38,252 nt of DNA. It comes from Actinomycetes bacterium. GTDB lineage: Bacteria > Planctomycetota > Phycisphaerae > JAACET01. The translations under genes and the position numbers were made by a program. Shown here in pieces: positions 15,662-24,101 of this stretch. Location: positions 1-38,252 of the forward strand of contig DAOVKO010000001.1 of NCBI GenBank assembly GCA_030631725.1, written 5' to 3'. Numbering within the stretch: the first letter of the stretch is position 1; each line of letters begins with the position of its first letter. The notes below the pieces were generated by a model. That model searched no databases, was not told where the DNA came from, and worked only from the letters and a program-made list of their open reading frames with translations.

Positions 15662-15725
15662 ATTTGTCTCCCTGATCTTTGCCGTACTTTAACCGACATT
15701 TCCCAGATAAGCTCTTAAACGACAT
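15642..15725 (-). other. Possible 27-codon leader ORF overlapping the DUF4838 start
   Basis: An ATG at 15725, preceded by GGGAGAAAGGT, opens a 27-residue frame (MSFKSLSGKCRLKYGK...) that ends inside the first codons of the DUF4838 gene in another frame. The same start context recurs at 16035 (GGAGACAGGT then ATG TCG TTT). It could be a translated leader or only part of a repeated intergenic segment. Confidence 0.3.
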
Positions 15726-15747
15726 ACCTTTCTCCCACACCCTTACA

Positions 15748-15921
15748 ATTCGTAACCGTTCAGGCCCTTTGGGACCTGCGGCGTCTTGCCTGACCGGGCA
15801 ACGCGCCCGGCGGTAAATCGCTAAGTCCTCAATCTCTTTCGCAATATATACCTGCCCTGCTGTTTTGCAAACACCTTTTTTCTTCAAAATTCAAGCGGAG
15901 GGCCTTTCGCGTCCGATAATG
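15748..15921 (-). promoter_or_regulatory. Conserved promoter-leader element, copy A
   Basis: This 174-bp stretch matches 36342-36515 at about 87% identity (22 differences by eye, no gaps). On the minus strand it carries TTGCAA (15870-15865), a 16-bp spacer and TATATT (15848-15843), then a leader that can fold. CCGGGC/GCCCGG closes a 5-nt loop (15794-15810), CAGG pairs with CCTG around an inner CCC-AAA-GGG hairpin, and ACCG/CGGT can close the whole. Weaker similarity continues about 30 bp further upstream. It lies 87 bp before the DUF4838 start. A small mobile repeat is the main alternative explanation. Confidence 0.6.
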
Positions 15922-16052
15922 TGCATAACAACTCAAGATGGAGTAGACGGAGGAGCAGCCTTGGATGTGGTGTTGATCAAGCACAAGCACCGCCCGGTTG
16001 CCCAGTTTCCCACAAACTCTCGGACGAAACGACATACCTGTCTCCAGCAGTC
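15922..16052. other. Intergenic segment with a second copy of the MSF start context
   Basis: No supported gene. On the minus strand the first part after the sialidase stop (16063-16012) resembles 15753-15709: GAATTGTAAG, GGAGAcAGGTATGTCGTTT and later TGGGAAA are shared. A 68-codon frame opens at 16035, but I recognise nothing in it and it runs through the promoter of copy A. Confidence 0.4.
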
Positions 16053-17399
16053 TTACAATTCAATCTTGGTCTTGCGATCCAGCGTCACCATCTCATCCGC
16101 CGCCACGGCGGTGGAACTTTGAGCGGTCAGGTCTTGCAGAAAGACGCCCCGGATCTCTCCGTTGAGTTCCTCGTAAGCACAGGGGCGGATATTCCAGCCT
16201 ACGGCTATATCGTGACAGATCGGACTGTTCCAAAGGCGCTGTTCCAGCACAGGATCAATCCGCAGTTTCTCCGCATCCGTGTAATAGACGCAAAAAATCC
16301 GGCCATCGGCCAGACGGATCAGGTCGGGATAACCCATGTCCCAACCACCCTGGTCAAGCACATTGCCAAGCAACTCCCAGGTTTCGCCCCCGTCGTTTGA
16401 TGCGATCAGGCCGATCCCCGGCGCTTCCAACGTCAAATTGCGAATCGCCGCCAGCAGCGACCCATCAGCAAGTTTGATCATTGATGGGCTGGTACCGCCG
16501 TGTCCAATGGCGATCGGTTCTCGCTTGGACCAGGTGCGGCCCTGATCGTCGGAAAAGGTGCGCAGGAATCCCGGCGTGCCTTGAATGTTGCCGTAGATCA
16601 CCACTATCCGGCCGCTGTCAAGCTGGACCAAATCCGCCTCACCACCGCCATAACCCTCCTCATCTGGGTCGGAAACAACGACAAACTCCCAAGATCGCAG
16701 GTTGTCTTTCGAGAAGCCGGCTAGGGCGATTTCGGTGATGGGGCTCTCGCGATTGCCTGCTTTAAAGTTTTCGGATTGGCGTCGGTATTTATAGCTGGAT
16801 TTGGATCCCCGCGGGATCTTGTTACACGTAAACATGCCCATGATCGTGCCGTCGCTCAGTCGCACCAAGGTGCTGCTGGTACTGTGGGGGGAAGGCGCCT
16901 CAACGGTCATTTCACCGCGATCAGTCTTGATCGTCGAAACGGGACCGATGTGGAGCGGGAACGGCGGCTCCCAGTTGTGGCCGTAGTCGTGGCTCACGGT
17001 CCAGTACGTTTCGTAGGTGCGGTAGTCCTGGTCTTGCGAAGGCTCGAACTGCCAGCGGTAAAGCTGCAAACGTGCCCAGAGGAACGGTTCGTCTTCACCC
17101 ATCACGCCATCGACGTACTGCCCCATCGAGGCACACACGTCCCAGCCGGGATAGGCCGCTAGTACTTCAGGCGGGGTCCAGTGCTCCCCATTGTCTGTGG
17201 AACGCGTGATGTAAAACGCTCCGTCACAGGTCAAGTGATGGTCACTGCCTTGCCGATAACCCACCAGCAGGTCGCCGTTGGGAAGGCGCACACCAGTAGG
17301 AAACGCCCGATGCCGACGTGGCGGAGAAGCGGCTATGACGACATCTTTGGCGGTCTGGACAAAACGGTTGGATTTGAGAGCCGTTCCTTTTTCCTCCAA
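16053..17399 (-). CDS. BNR-repeat exo-alpha-sialidase-like protein
   Basis: The roughly 448-residue protein is a six-bladed propeller of the sialidase superfamily. Four Asp-box motifs (SxDxGxxW) are visible: STDNGEHW, SHDYGHNW, SDDQGRTW and SNDGGETW. Early arginines (PPRRHRAFPTGVRLPNGDLL) fit the arginine/RIP-like region of sialidases. No signal peptide is present. Such proteins hydrolyse terminal sialic acids or related acidic sugars, but many family members have other substrates. The start is uncertain: no ATG exists, and the first candidate is a TTG at 17399 that overlaps a GGAGG. The 5' end abuts a truncated M24 peptidase on the other strand, so the original start may have been lost or altered. 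Confidence 0.8.
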   Translation of the reverse strand: MEEKGTALKSNRFVQTAKDVVIAASPPRRHRAFPTGVRLPNGDLLVGYRQGSDHHLTCDGAFYITRSTDNGEHWTPPEVLAAYPGWDVCASMGQYVDGVMGEDEPFLWARLQLYRWQFEPSQDQDYRTYETYWTVSHDYGHNWEPPFPLHIGPVSTIKTDRGEMTVEAPSPHSTSSTLVRLSDGTIMGMFTCNKIPRGSKSSYKYRRQSENFKAGNRESPITEIALAGFSKDNLRSWEFVVVSDPDEEGYGGGEADLVQLDSGRIVVIYGNIQGTPGFLRTFSDDQGRTWSKREPIAIGHGGTSPSMIKLADGSLLAAIRNLTLEAPGIGLIASNDGGETWELLGNVLDQGGWDMGYPDLIRLADGRIFCVYYTDAEKLRIDPVLEQRLWNSPICHDIAVGWNIRPCAYEELNGEIRGVFLQDLTAQSSTAVAADEMVTLDRKTKIEL

Positions 17400-17911
17400 T
17401 AGGCGTTTTCTTTGGGGCCGATGGGTGGCGTCGGGCTAACATGTCGCCCACAGATGATCGAAAGTTGAAACAGGGCGACAGCGTATACCTGGACGGCGGA
17501 GGAGTGTTGCAGGGCTATAACGCCGACACGTGTCGAATGAGCGTTCTCGGTGAGCCGGAGGCAGAACATTCGGCCGTTTACGAGACCGTCAAAGAAACGC
17601 AAAGGGCAATGATCGACGTGATCAGACCGGGCATACCATGCTGTGAAATTTACAAAACCGGCAGAAGTTTATATAAAAAGGAAGGACTTGGCTACATGGT
17701 CAGTACGCGGTCGTTTGGCCATGGCGTAGGCCTGAACGTACACGAAATGCCCGACATGAGTTTGGAAAACGATGAGCCTCTTCAGGAAGGCATGGTGCTG
17801 TCGATAGAACCCTGGATAATTGAGCGTGATGGACTGGGTGTTTTCAATTATGAAGATATGGTAGTGGTTCGCAAAAATGGAGCCGAGTTGCTCAGCGAGG
17901 ACTTTTCGTGA
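17378..17911 (+). pseudogene. 5'-truncated M24 metallopeptidase (Xaa-Pro peptidase-like)
   Basis: The C-terminal part of an M24 (pita-bread) peptidase is intact. All five metal ligands can be seen: two Asp in VYLDGGGVLQGYNADTCRM, His in FGHGVGLNVHE, Glu in SIEPW and Glu in NYEDMVVV. Homology seems to extend upstream of the first ATG (17441) through FGADGWRRANMSPTDDRKL to about 17405. The frame is closed by a stop just before 17378, so the N-terminal creatinase-like domain (roughly 200 residues) is missing. The breakpoint lies against the start of the oppositely oriented sialidase gene. A short protein of 156 residues could still be made but would probably not be active. Confidence 0.75.
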
Positions 17912-17975
17912 AAGACAGGAAAAAATCCGCCTTTATTGATGTTTGAACGGTCAAATAAACAATGCCCAACCGGTT

Positions 17976-18093
17976 GTTATTCCCGCGAAGCTTGTCCTCG
18001 TGAAAACGGGGAGCGGGCTCTTACCACCGCTTTAGCGGTAATCCAGGCTAATATCGTTCAGGGAAGATGGATCCCCGCTTGTGCTGGGATGAC
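17976..18093. repeat. MITE-like palindromic repeat, copy 2
   Basis: This 118-bp element begins GTTATTCCCGCG and ends GTGCTGGGATGAC. It shares with 6144-6233 the inner palindrome ACCGC-TTTA-GCGGT, AATCCAGG and GATGGATCCCCGC. It is longer because of an insertion near the left end. It follows the truncated peptidase; the stretch 17912-18180 holds nothing else I can support. Confidence 0.7.
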
Positions 18094-18180
18094 GTTTGGA
18101 GACTTCAGCGTTGAATTAGCCATTCAAACATCAATAGTAACTCTGTGCGGCAGAATAAACACGTTAGTGAAGAATGTGGC

Positions 18181-18441
18181 TTAGCCTGAGGACGTCAGAT
18201 TGAAAACTCTAGCCGCGGTTTCTCCAAAGACCATAGGGAAAAATTCTTTTTTACAGCCGAGGGCAGCAAGTATTTTTTTGGAAAAGGGTATGTGTTCAAG
18301 CTGAGCTAGGCAGTTATCCGAACTGGCAGGGGTGTGTAAAAACATTTCGTAAGAGCGTTTGCTGCAGAACACCAGACTTACAGAGGACAACTCCGGCACT
18401 GCCAATAATCCCCACACCGTAAACCTTAGCAGTCGCGCCAT
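18181..18441 (-). pseudogene. Possible C-terminal remnant of an amidohydrolase-like gene
   Basis: An 86-residue frame ends in LAQLEHIPFSKKILAALG...FPMVFGETAARVFNL. This resembles the closing segment of amidohydrolase-2-type enzymes (commonly ...GxNAARLFxL), but the match is weak. It starts 7 bp after the stop of the large secreted protein gene. It could instead be a small unknown gene or chance. Confidence 0.3.
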
Positions 18442-18448
18442 TCTCCAG

Positions 18449-20374
18449 CTACTGCCTTGGCTGAGCCTTGATCAGCAGCGACTCAAAATATATGCCCCGC
18501 TCAGTTTCCTCCATGTGGTCTACGTAAGCCCCGAAGTATTTCTTGACCGCCTCGAACTCCGGCAATGCCCCAAAGTCGATCTCTTCGAACTCTTCGAACA
18601 GCTCCTCAAACATCATGGACCAAACCCCGGAAATACGCATCTCCGGCCCGTCCGAGCCCGATTCATCCGGCTCATCTGTCGCATCCCTCCGCGCCGCTTC
18701 TTTTAGCCGAGCCCAGAGCAATTCGGCGTCAATCTGCTGATTCTTGTAGCTCCATGCTCCCGACTGGGCAGGCAGATAGCGAGCAGCTTGGCTGTAGAGC
18801 GGATCCGCTTGAATGGGCTGAAGGTCGTCGCGCCGCAGATCGCGGATGGCCTGCTCCACGCCGGCTACACTACCGATTACCAGATTATTGCCCGCAATCG
18901 CAAAAGCCCCCGAAGGCTCATCCTCCTGCTCAGCCGGTGAGCTTCTGGGCATCGCACTAAACATCGCCCCGAACGGATTGTCGCCCGGCAACAGGAAAAT
19001 CTTGCTGCCCAGAAGCTCTCGCTGGAGTTCTTTGTTTCCCTGGGCGATCATGGTCTCATGGACTCTGCCCAGAGCCGTCTCCAGCACAGCCGCATCACGC
19101 ACCCCCAGAGCTACCAGCGTCTTGGACGCGGCGGGATCGCTGTAGGGCTTGTCCACCCTCGTCAAAACAGTTACCGGCGAGTTCAATTGGCTGATGATGT
19201 CTTGCTGGAAATCCACCGCCGGCCGCCCCGCAGGATCGTTCAGCCCTGTTACCGCCATCATCTGGGCCAAGGCGATATTAATATCCGGGCCACCCGCCGC
19301 CTGCACGATCTCGTTTATCTGATTGAAAAGCTTTTCCGGATCATAATTAGCAACCATAAACGAGGCCAAGCCCTTGGTCAGCAGACGATGCCCAGACGTG
19401 CTCCCCGAGATCGGCGTCAGCAATGCGATGATCCCACGTTTCTCTTCCGTCACCGCCAGCATTCCCTTGATGCGAAGTTCCTCCATCTGGCTGGGAACAA
19501 TCTGGGCCACCATCCCCAGCCCGGCGACGTTGTCCAATCCCAGAGCACGAATCACCTTTTCAGCCTGGGGTCTCTTAATAGAATTGATCAGCGAACTGAC
19601 ATCCAAATAGGCCCTCACGTCGCCGGGGCCAAGAGCCTGTAGTACTTCTTGCATTTGGTTGTTATCCGCCAGGCTATCCAGCTCGGCCCCGCCCATCCTG
19701 GCCAGCACATCCCTGAGCATATCCCCATCATTGCTCAGCAGGGCCGTCTCCCCTGTGAAGGCATAGCAGGTCGGCTCGGGCTCAGGGCTACGGTGGGACG
19801 GCTCACCTTCGGCAGATTCGGCAACAGCAGGAGTGATCGTTTCCATTTGTACCCCCCGCACATCCTCCCGCTGGCGTTTGGCACCCTCATCCACGGCCTT
19901 TTCCGCGGCGTTGGCGGCAATCTCCTTTAGGGCAGGCATACTCTCGCCCATGTCGGCGATCACCACAAACTGTGGGACGGGCTCTGGCACCTGAGAGTTT
20001 TTCATTCCCATCCGCATGGCCAAGACCACGCGACCCGTCGGCCAGGGAAGCTCCTCGGGCGGCTCGTCTATTTCGAGTTCTTTCCAAGCCTCCTTTAGCT
20101 TTTCGTCGAGCTTCTCGCGGACCACCTTTTCCGCCGACTCAATGAACCGCTGCATCGCCGGGTCTTTGTAAAGCCCCCACAAAGAGGTCTTCTTGAGCTT
20201 TTCCTGCAGGGCAGTAACACCTTCGGGAACGATCACGTATAAGAAGCTGTCCGCCGGAAACAGGCCGGCCAACTCGCCTTCAATGGCTCCGGCTGCATTG
20301 AAACCCGACAAAACAACAGCCGCAATCACGAAGCAGGCAAAAAATCCTTTCTCAAATCGTTTGGCAGGGATCAT
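18449..20374 (-). CDS. Secreted DUF3352-like protein
   Basis: The 641-residue protein has a signal peptide (KGFFACFVIAAVVLSGFNAAGA). It is followed by the pattern LFPADSFLYVIVPEGVTALQEK and KKTSLWGLYKDPAMQRFIE, which resembles DUF3352 proteins: envelope proteins of unknown function that open with a PADT-like motif and repeat a domain twice or more. A charged helical stretch (residues about 80-105) and an acidic C-terminus (MFEELFEEFEEIDFG) suggest protein contacts. AAAGGA precedes the ATG by 7 nt. The gene begins 15 bp after the trypsin-like protease gene, so the two form an operon; the protein may be a substrate or partner of that protease. Confidence 0.65.
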   Translation of the reverse strand: MIPAKRFEKGFFACFVIAAVVLSGFNAAGAIEGELAGLFPADSFLYVIVPEGVTALQEKLKKTSLWGLYKDPAMQRFIESAEKVVREKLDEKLKEAWKELEIDEPPEELPWPTGRVVLAMRMGMKNSQVPEPVPQFVVIADMGESMPALKEIAANAAEKAVDEGAKRQREDVRGVQMETITPAVAESAEGEPSHRSPEPEPTCYAFTGETALLSNDGDMLRDVLARMGGAELDSLADNNQMQEVLQALGPGDVRAYLDVSSLINSIKRPQAEKVIRALGLDNVAGLGMVAQIVPSQMEELRIKGMLAVTEEKRGIIALLTPISGSTSGHRLLTKGLASFMVANYDPEKLFNQINEIVQAAGGPDINIALAQMMAVTGLNDPAGRPAVDFQQDIISQLNSPVTVLTRVDKPYSDPAASKTLVALGVRDAAVLETALGRVHETMIAQGNKELQRELLGSKIFLLPGDNPFGAMFSAMPRSSPAEQEDEPSGAFAIAGNNLVIGSVAGVEQAIRDLRRDDLQPIQADPLYSQAARYLPAQSGAWSYKNQQIDAELLWARLKEAARRDATDEPDESGSDGPEMRISGVWSMMFEELFEEFEEIDFGALPEFEAVKKYFGAYVDHMEETERGIYFESLLIKAQPRQ

Positions 20375-20389
20375 AATGAGTCCTTTCAG

Positions 20390-21415
20390 TTATTCTTCTT
20401 TCGCTTGTTCTTTCTGAATCGCCTCGACGGCCGGTACTTTGCCCGCCGCTGGATTCTTCTTGTTCACCCTGCCGGCCGGCTGCAAGTAACGATACCCGCT
20501 GTTGGGGTTATCCTCGTCGTAGGCGAAGGCATCACGATTAATCACAAAACGCTTCACCACGTCCACGGGAATGGCAAAATTCAGCCCGCCCAGATATATG
20601 TACCCCATAGAGGTAACACCAATTACCTCGCCTTTGAGGTTGAACAGAGGCCCGCCGGAATTACCAGGGTTCACAGCCGTGGTGGTCTGGATGTAGAGTC
20701 GGCCCTGGAAGTATCGATTTTTGGTGGAGACGATGCCCTGGCTGACTGTTCTTGTGAGCCCCAGCGGGTTGCCGATGGCAAAAACCTCTTGGCCGGCCTC
20801 GAGCTCATCCGTTCGACCCAGGTAGGCGTACTTGAAGGTGTCGCCTTCGCCGTCAACCTTCATTAGGGCCAAATCCACGAAGGCATTCAGGGCGATGATT
20901 TTGACCTTCTTATAGTTCTTCTGCTCGTAGCCGGTTTTTGTCCGCCGGAACACCGTAACTTTTATGCGCGTCTCCCCGGAAATCACGTGATAGTTGGTAA
21001 TGCAGTAGCCGTCAGGAGTGATCATGAATCCTGAGCCCTGCCCGCCGGGGCTGGTCACCATGACCACCGCCTCGCCGAATCGCTGGGCATTATCCTCGAT
21101 GGTTGTCGGCTGCAGCAGGGCCGTTCGGAACATCTGCCAGCCCGCAGACTCCTTCTGTTCAGAAGGGGGCTTCTGCTTTGCCTCCGGTTTGCCCTTGGAG
21201 GTTTTCTCTTCGGATTTTTCGATACGCACAACCTTTGATCGCGGCAGCCGCAGTACGGTAACACCCAGGTCCACGATCACCACGTTTTTATCGCTCTTGA
21301 GCACTTGTCCGCTGACCTGGTGTCCGCCTTTGAGGATGACCGTATCGGCCGTAGCTGCTGAGACCACAAAAAACGATACTGCAATCGCCGCGAAGCATAT
21401 TCGCCGGGAATTCAT
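20390..21415 (-). CDS. Secreted trypsin-like serine protease (HtrA-like, no PDZ)
   Basis: A signal peptide (residues 1-23, ending ATA-DTV) precedes a small SH3-like segment (DTVILKGGHQVSGQVLKSDKN, to about 66), a Lys/Pro-rich linker and an S1C-type protease domain. The catalytic triad is His143 (TNYHVI), Asp181 (FVDLALMKV) and Ser253 (NPGNSGGPL). PDZ domains, normally C-terminal in HtrA/DegP, are absent; the C-terminus is a short basic tail. It probably acts in envelope protein quality control or processing. GGAGG lies 5 nt before the ATG, and TTGTAC/TATAAT forms its promoter in the divergent region. The DUF3352-like gene follows in the same operon. Confidence 0.88.
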   Translation of the reverse strand: MNSRRICFAAIAVSFFVVSAATADTVILKGGHQVSGQVLKSDKNVVIVDLGVTVLRLPRSKVVRIEKSEEKTSKGKPEAKQKPPSEQKESAGWQMFRTALLQPTTIEDNAQRFGEAVVMVTSPGGQGSGFMITPDGYCITNYHVISGETRIKVTVFRRTKTGYEQKNYKKVKIIALNAFVDLALMKVDGEGDTFKYAYLGRTDELEAGQEVFAIGNPLGLTRTVSQGIVSTKNRYFQGRLYIQTTTAVNPGNSGGPLFNLKGEVIGVTSMGYIYLGGLNFAIPVDVVKRFVINRDAFAYDEDNPNSGYRYLQPAGRVNKKNPAAGKVPAVEAIQKEQAKEE

Positions 21416-21465
21416 AATCCCCTCCTTTCACAGACCAGACCTACTGAGATATTCCGCACGAGCAG

Positions 21466-21505
21466 ATTATAGGTATTTGCGTTTGGCGGTACAAGAGAAT
21501 ATTAT
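21466..21505. promoter_or_regulatory. Overlapping divergent promoters between the protease and FG-GAP genes
   Basis: On the minus strand, TTGTAC (21494-21489) and TATAAT (21471-21466) are 17 bp apart and face the protease gene. On the plus strand, TTGCGT (21477-21482) and TATTAT (21500-21505) are 17 bp apart and face the FG-GAP gene. The two interleave, so only one polymerase could bind at a time. Confidence 0.55.
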
Positions 21506-21555
21506 ATGGCCAAGCGATGAGGCTTCCACGGCAGTTATTTTCTGGAGGGACACAC

Positions 21556-23982
21556 ATGGCCGCCACCCCAAAACCTTTACCCATCAGATGGATTTTTACG
21601 CTTGCTCTATGCTTGCTGAGTCTGCAGAGCGCTTTGGCCGAGGCGGAGCAGGACAAAACACCAACCGAGGCCAAGCCCAGCCGCCTTGCCCAGTATTACG
21701 GCTTTGGCCCAATGGAAATTCTCAAGCTCCAATGGAAGCTCGGCCAGCCCATTATCGCCGACATTAACGCCGACGGGCTCAACGATCTGATTTTCATTAA
21801 TAACCGCAAGGCCAGGATCGATCTGCTTTTGCAAAAGAAGGATTTCGACCCCAGCGAATACGTTCCCATCGACATCCTCGACGAAGACGTGAACGACATT
21901 TTTGGCCGAGAGAAGTCCTGGCGATTCAAGCGTTTCAGCTACGATCTCGATGTCGAAGCCACCAGCCTGGTGCTGGCGGACCTCAACGCCGATGACCGGC
22001 TGGACTTGGCCTTTTATGCCAAGGACGCTCTGCGCGTCGTTTTGCAGGATGAGCCCAAGCCCCAGCCCGCCGAAGAAGCCAAAGGAGCAGAGGCCGAAGA
22101 CAAAAGGCCGAGCGGTCCGCGCGAACCCGTCTGGATGCCGGCCAAGAAGATCGATATTCGCGAAGGCCTTTCCACCAGCCGGGCACTGGCCGCCGGTGAC
22201 CTGAACTCCGATGGCCGGGCGGACCTGGCCTTGTTGGCCGCCGAAGGAACCTTTGTGCTCATGCAAAAATCCGACGGCACACTCGCCCAACCGGAAAAGT
22301 TCTACTCGGCCGGCCAAAAACCTAAACAGCTTCACATCGCCGACGTCAACGGCGATAAACGCCTCGACCTGGTGGTCATCACCGCTGAGAAGGAATTCCC
22401 CGTGCGTCTGCGCTATCAGAGTAATACCGGCAAGCTGGGCCCGGAGGTCCGCTACGACCTGCCGAGCCCCCGCGTCCTGGAGATAGCCAGCCTCGCCCAG
22501 AGCCCGCAGAGCTACTTCCTCTGCGTCAACCGCCTCAGCGGGCGCATTCAGATATCTACCTTGGCCCCGAACACTCGGCGAGAAGAGTTTCCCGTCTTCA
22601 CGTATCCTTTGCCGGCCACCGAATCGCCTGAGAATCGTGACATTGTGGCCGCCGACGTTGACGGCGACGGACTCGAAGACGTCGTCGTCTCTGACCCCTC
22701 AGGTGAGTTTCTACTCTTCCGCGGTGCTGCTGTTGCGGGCCTGACTGGCCCCCAACGCTTCCCCGGCTTGACCGACATGCGCAAACTCGTCGCCGGCGAT
22801 CTGGACGGCTCCGGCAAACAGGCCATCGTAGCCCTGAGCATCGAAGAAAAGATCATCGCCATCAGCCGAATGACCGACGGCAGGCTGAGTTTTCCAGAGT
22901 CGGTCAGCATCGCCGACGAACCCTTGGCCATGGACCTGGCCGACATCAATGGCGACGGTCAGCTTGACCTGCTCTACATCGCTCGCCAGAAAAAGGAAAA
23001 GAAATATTTCTATTTCCTGCGGACCGTGCTCAGTGTCGGCCGCGACAACGCCCAGCCCGGGCCCGAGCTCGAACTCACCGAGCTCAAGGACAAGCCTCAG
23101 GACCTGCGTGCCGGCGATATTGACCACGACTCCCGGCCGGACGTGATGGTCCTTCGACCTTATGGGCCGCTGCTGCTGCTCCGACAGAGCCAACCGGGCG
23201 AATTTAGCCAGGTCACCAAGCCGGATATCTATTCAGGACTCGTCGCCGATGTCCAGCCAAGCTCCCTCTCGCTCTCTCCACTCGGACCCCAAGGCGGCAC
23301 AGCCGTGCTGCTGGCCAAGAAGAACTTCGCCCGAGCAGTCGTCTTCGACCCCGCCAAGGGCTGGCAGGTCGTGGACCAGTATCAAGCTTCCGATCGGCAG
23401 AGCAACCTCACCGCTGCCGTCGCTTGCCTGCTGCCCGGCGACGAGGCCTTGGCCGTTGTCGTCTATGATGCTGCCCGGGCAAAGCTCGAAATCCTCACTC
23501 AGCAGCCCGATGGCACTTATCGCACCGACCGGGACATCAAGATCGGATCCGTCTCGGCCAAAAAAATGCTCACCGGAAATTTCGGCGGCCCATCGCCGTT
23601 GAGCATTCTGCTGGCCGGAACGCACAAGATGATTCTGCTGCCGGTCGCCGGCCAAACCCATCTGCTCCAGAAGCTCGCTTCCTTCGAGTCCGACATCAAA
23701 AAAGTCCGCTACGGGGCCATGGCCGTCGGGGATATTAATGCCGACGACCTGCCGGAGATTGTCGTCATCGACCAGGCCCACAATCGCCTGGAGATACTCA
23801 CCTTTGACAGCGAAGGTGAGTTGACTTCCGCCAGCAAGTTCAAGGTCTTCGAAGAGCCGCGTGCGGGCCGATCCAAAAGCCGCGAACCCAGGATTGTCCT
23901 TCTCGGCGACCTCACCGCCGACGGAAAAAATGACCTCATCCTCGTCGTCCACGACCGAATTATCATCTACCCGCAGGATTGA
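21556..23982 (+). CDS. Secreted FG-GAP/VCBS repeat beta-propeller protein
   Basis: The 808-residue protein has a signal peptide (IRWIFTLALCLLSLQSALA) and then about ten FG-GAP/VCBS-type repeats. Each has an Asp-rich calcium-binding loop: ADINADGLNDL, ADLNADDRLDL, GDLNSDGRADL, ADVNGDKRLDL, ADVDGDGLEDV, GDLDGSGKQAI, ADINGDGQLDL, GDIDHDSRPDV, GDINADDLPEI and GDLTADGKNDL. The expected fold is one or two beta-propellers on the outside of the cytoplasmic membrane, used for binding rather than catalysis. An upstream in-frame ATG at 21517 exists, but the ATG at 21556 has GGAGGG 6 nt before it and starts directly at the signal peptide. The ligand is unknown. Confidence 0.85.
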   Translation: MAATPKPLPIRWIFTLALCLLSLQSALAEAEQDKTPTEAKPSRLAQYYGFGPMEILKLQWKLGQPIIADINADGLNDLIFINNRKARIDLLLQKKDFDPSEYVPIDILDEDVNDIFGREKSWRFKRFSYDLDVEATSLVLADLNADDRLDLAFYAKDALRVVLQDEPKPQPAEEAKGAEAEDKRPSGPREPVWMPAKKIDIREGLSTSRALAAGDLNSDGRADLALLAAEGTFVLMQKSDGTLAQPEKFYSAGQKPKQLHIADVNGDKRLDLVVITAEKEFPVRLRYQSNTGKLGPEVRYDLPSPRVLEIASLAQSPQSYFLCVNRLSGRIQISTLAPNTRREEFPVFTYPLPATESPENRDIVAADVDGDGLEDVVVSDPSGEFLLFRGAAVAGLTGPQRFPGLTDMRKLVAGDLDGSGKQAIVALSIEEKIIAISRMTDGRLSFPESVSIADEPLAMDLADINGDGQLDLLYIARQKKEKKYFYFLRTVLSVGRDNAQPGPELELTELKDKPQDLRAGDIDHDSRPDVMVLRPYGPLLLLRQSQPGEFSQVTKPDIYSGLVADVQPSSLSLSPLGPQGGTAVLLAKKNFARAVVFDPAKGWQVVDQYQASDRQSNLTAAVACLLPGDEALAVVVYDAARAKLEILTQQPDGTYRTDRDIKIGSVSAKKMLTGNFGGPSPLSILLAGTHKMILLPVAGQTHLLQKLASFESDIKKVRYGAMAVGDINADDLPEIVVIDQAHNRLEILTFDSEGELTSASKFKVFEEPRAGRSKSREPRIVLLGDLTADGKNDLILVVHDRIIIYPQD

Positions 23983-24101
23983 TTGCCGTGAATAACTTCG
24001 CCTGCGCCGAGCCGTGGATTATAGCGTGATATTAGGGAGCCCACGCACGCAAATGCGTTTTAGGCTACAATAGGCTTGTATTCCAATTGAGAGAAATCAC
24101 A

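Noticed and set aside
15829..16035. 68-codon frame (MSFRPRVCGK...) as a real gene
   Set aside because: It crosses the conserved promoter of leader copy A, shows no known domain, and only its start context is repeated.
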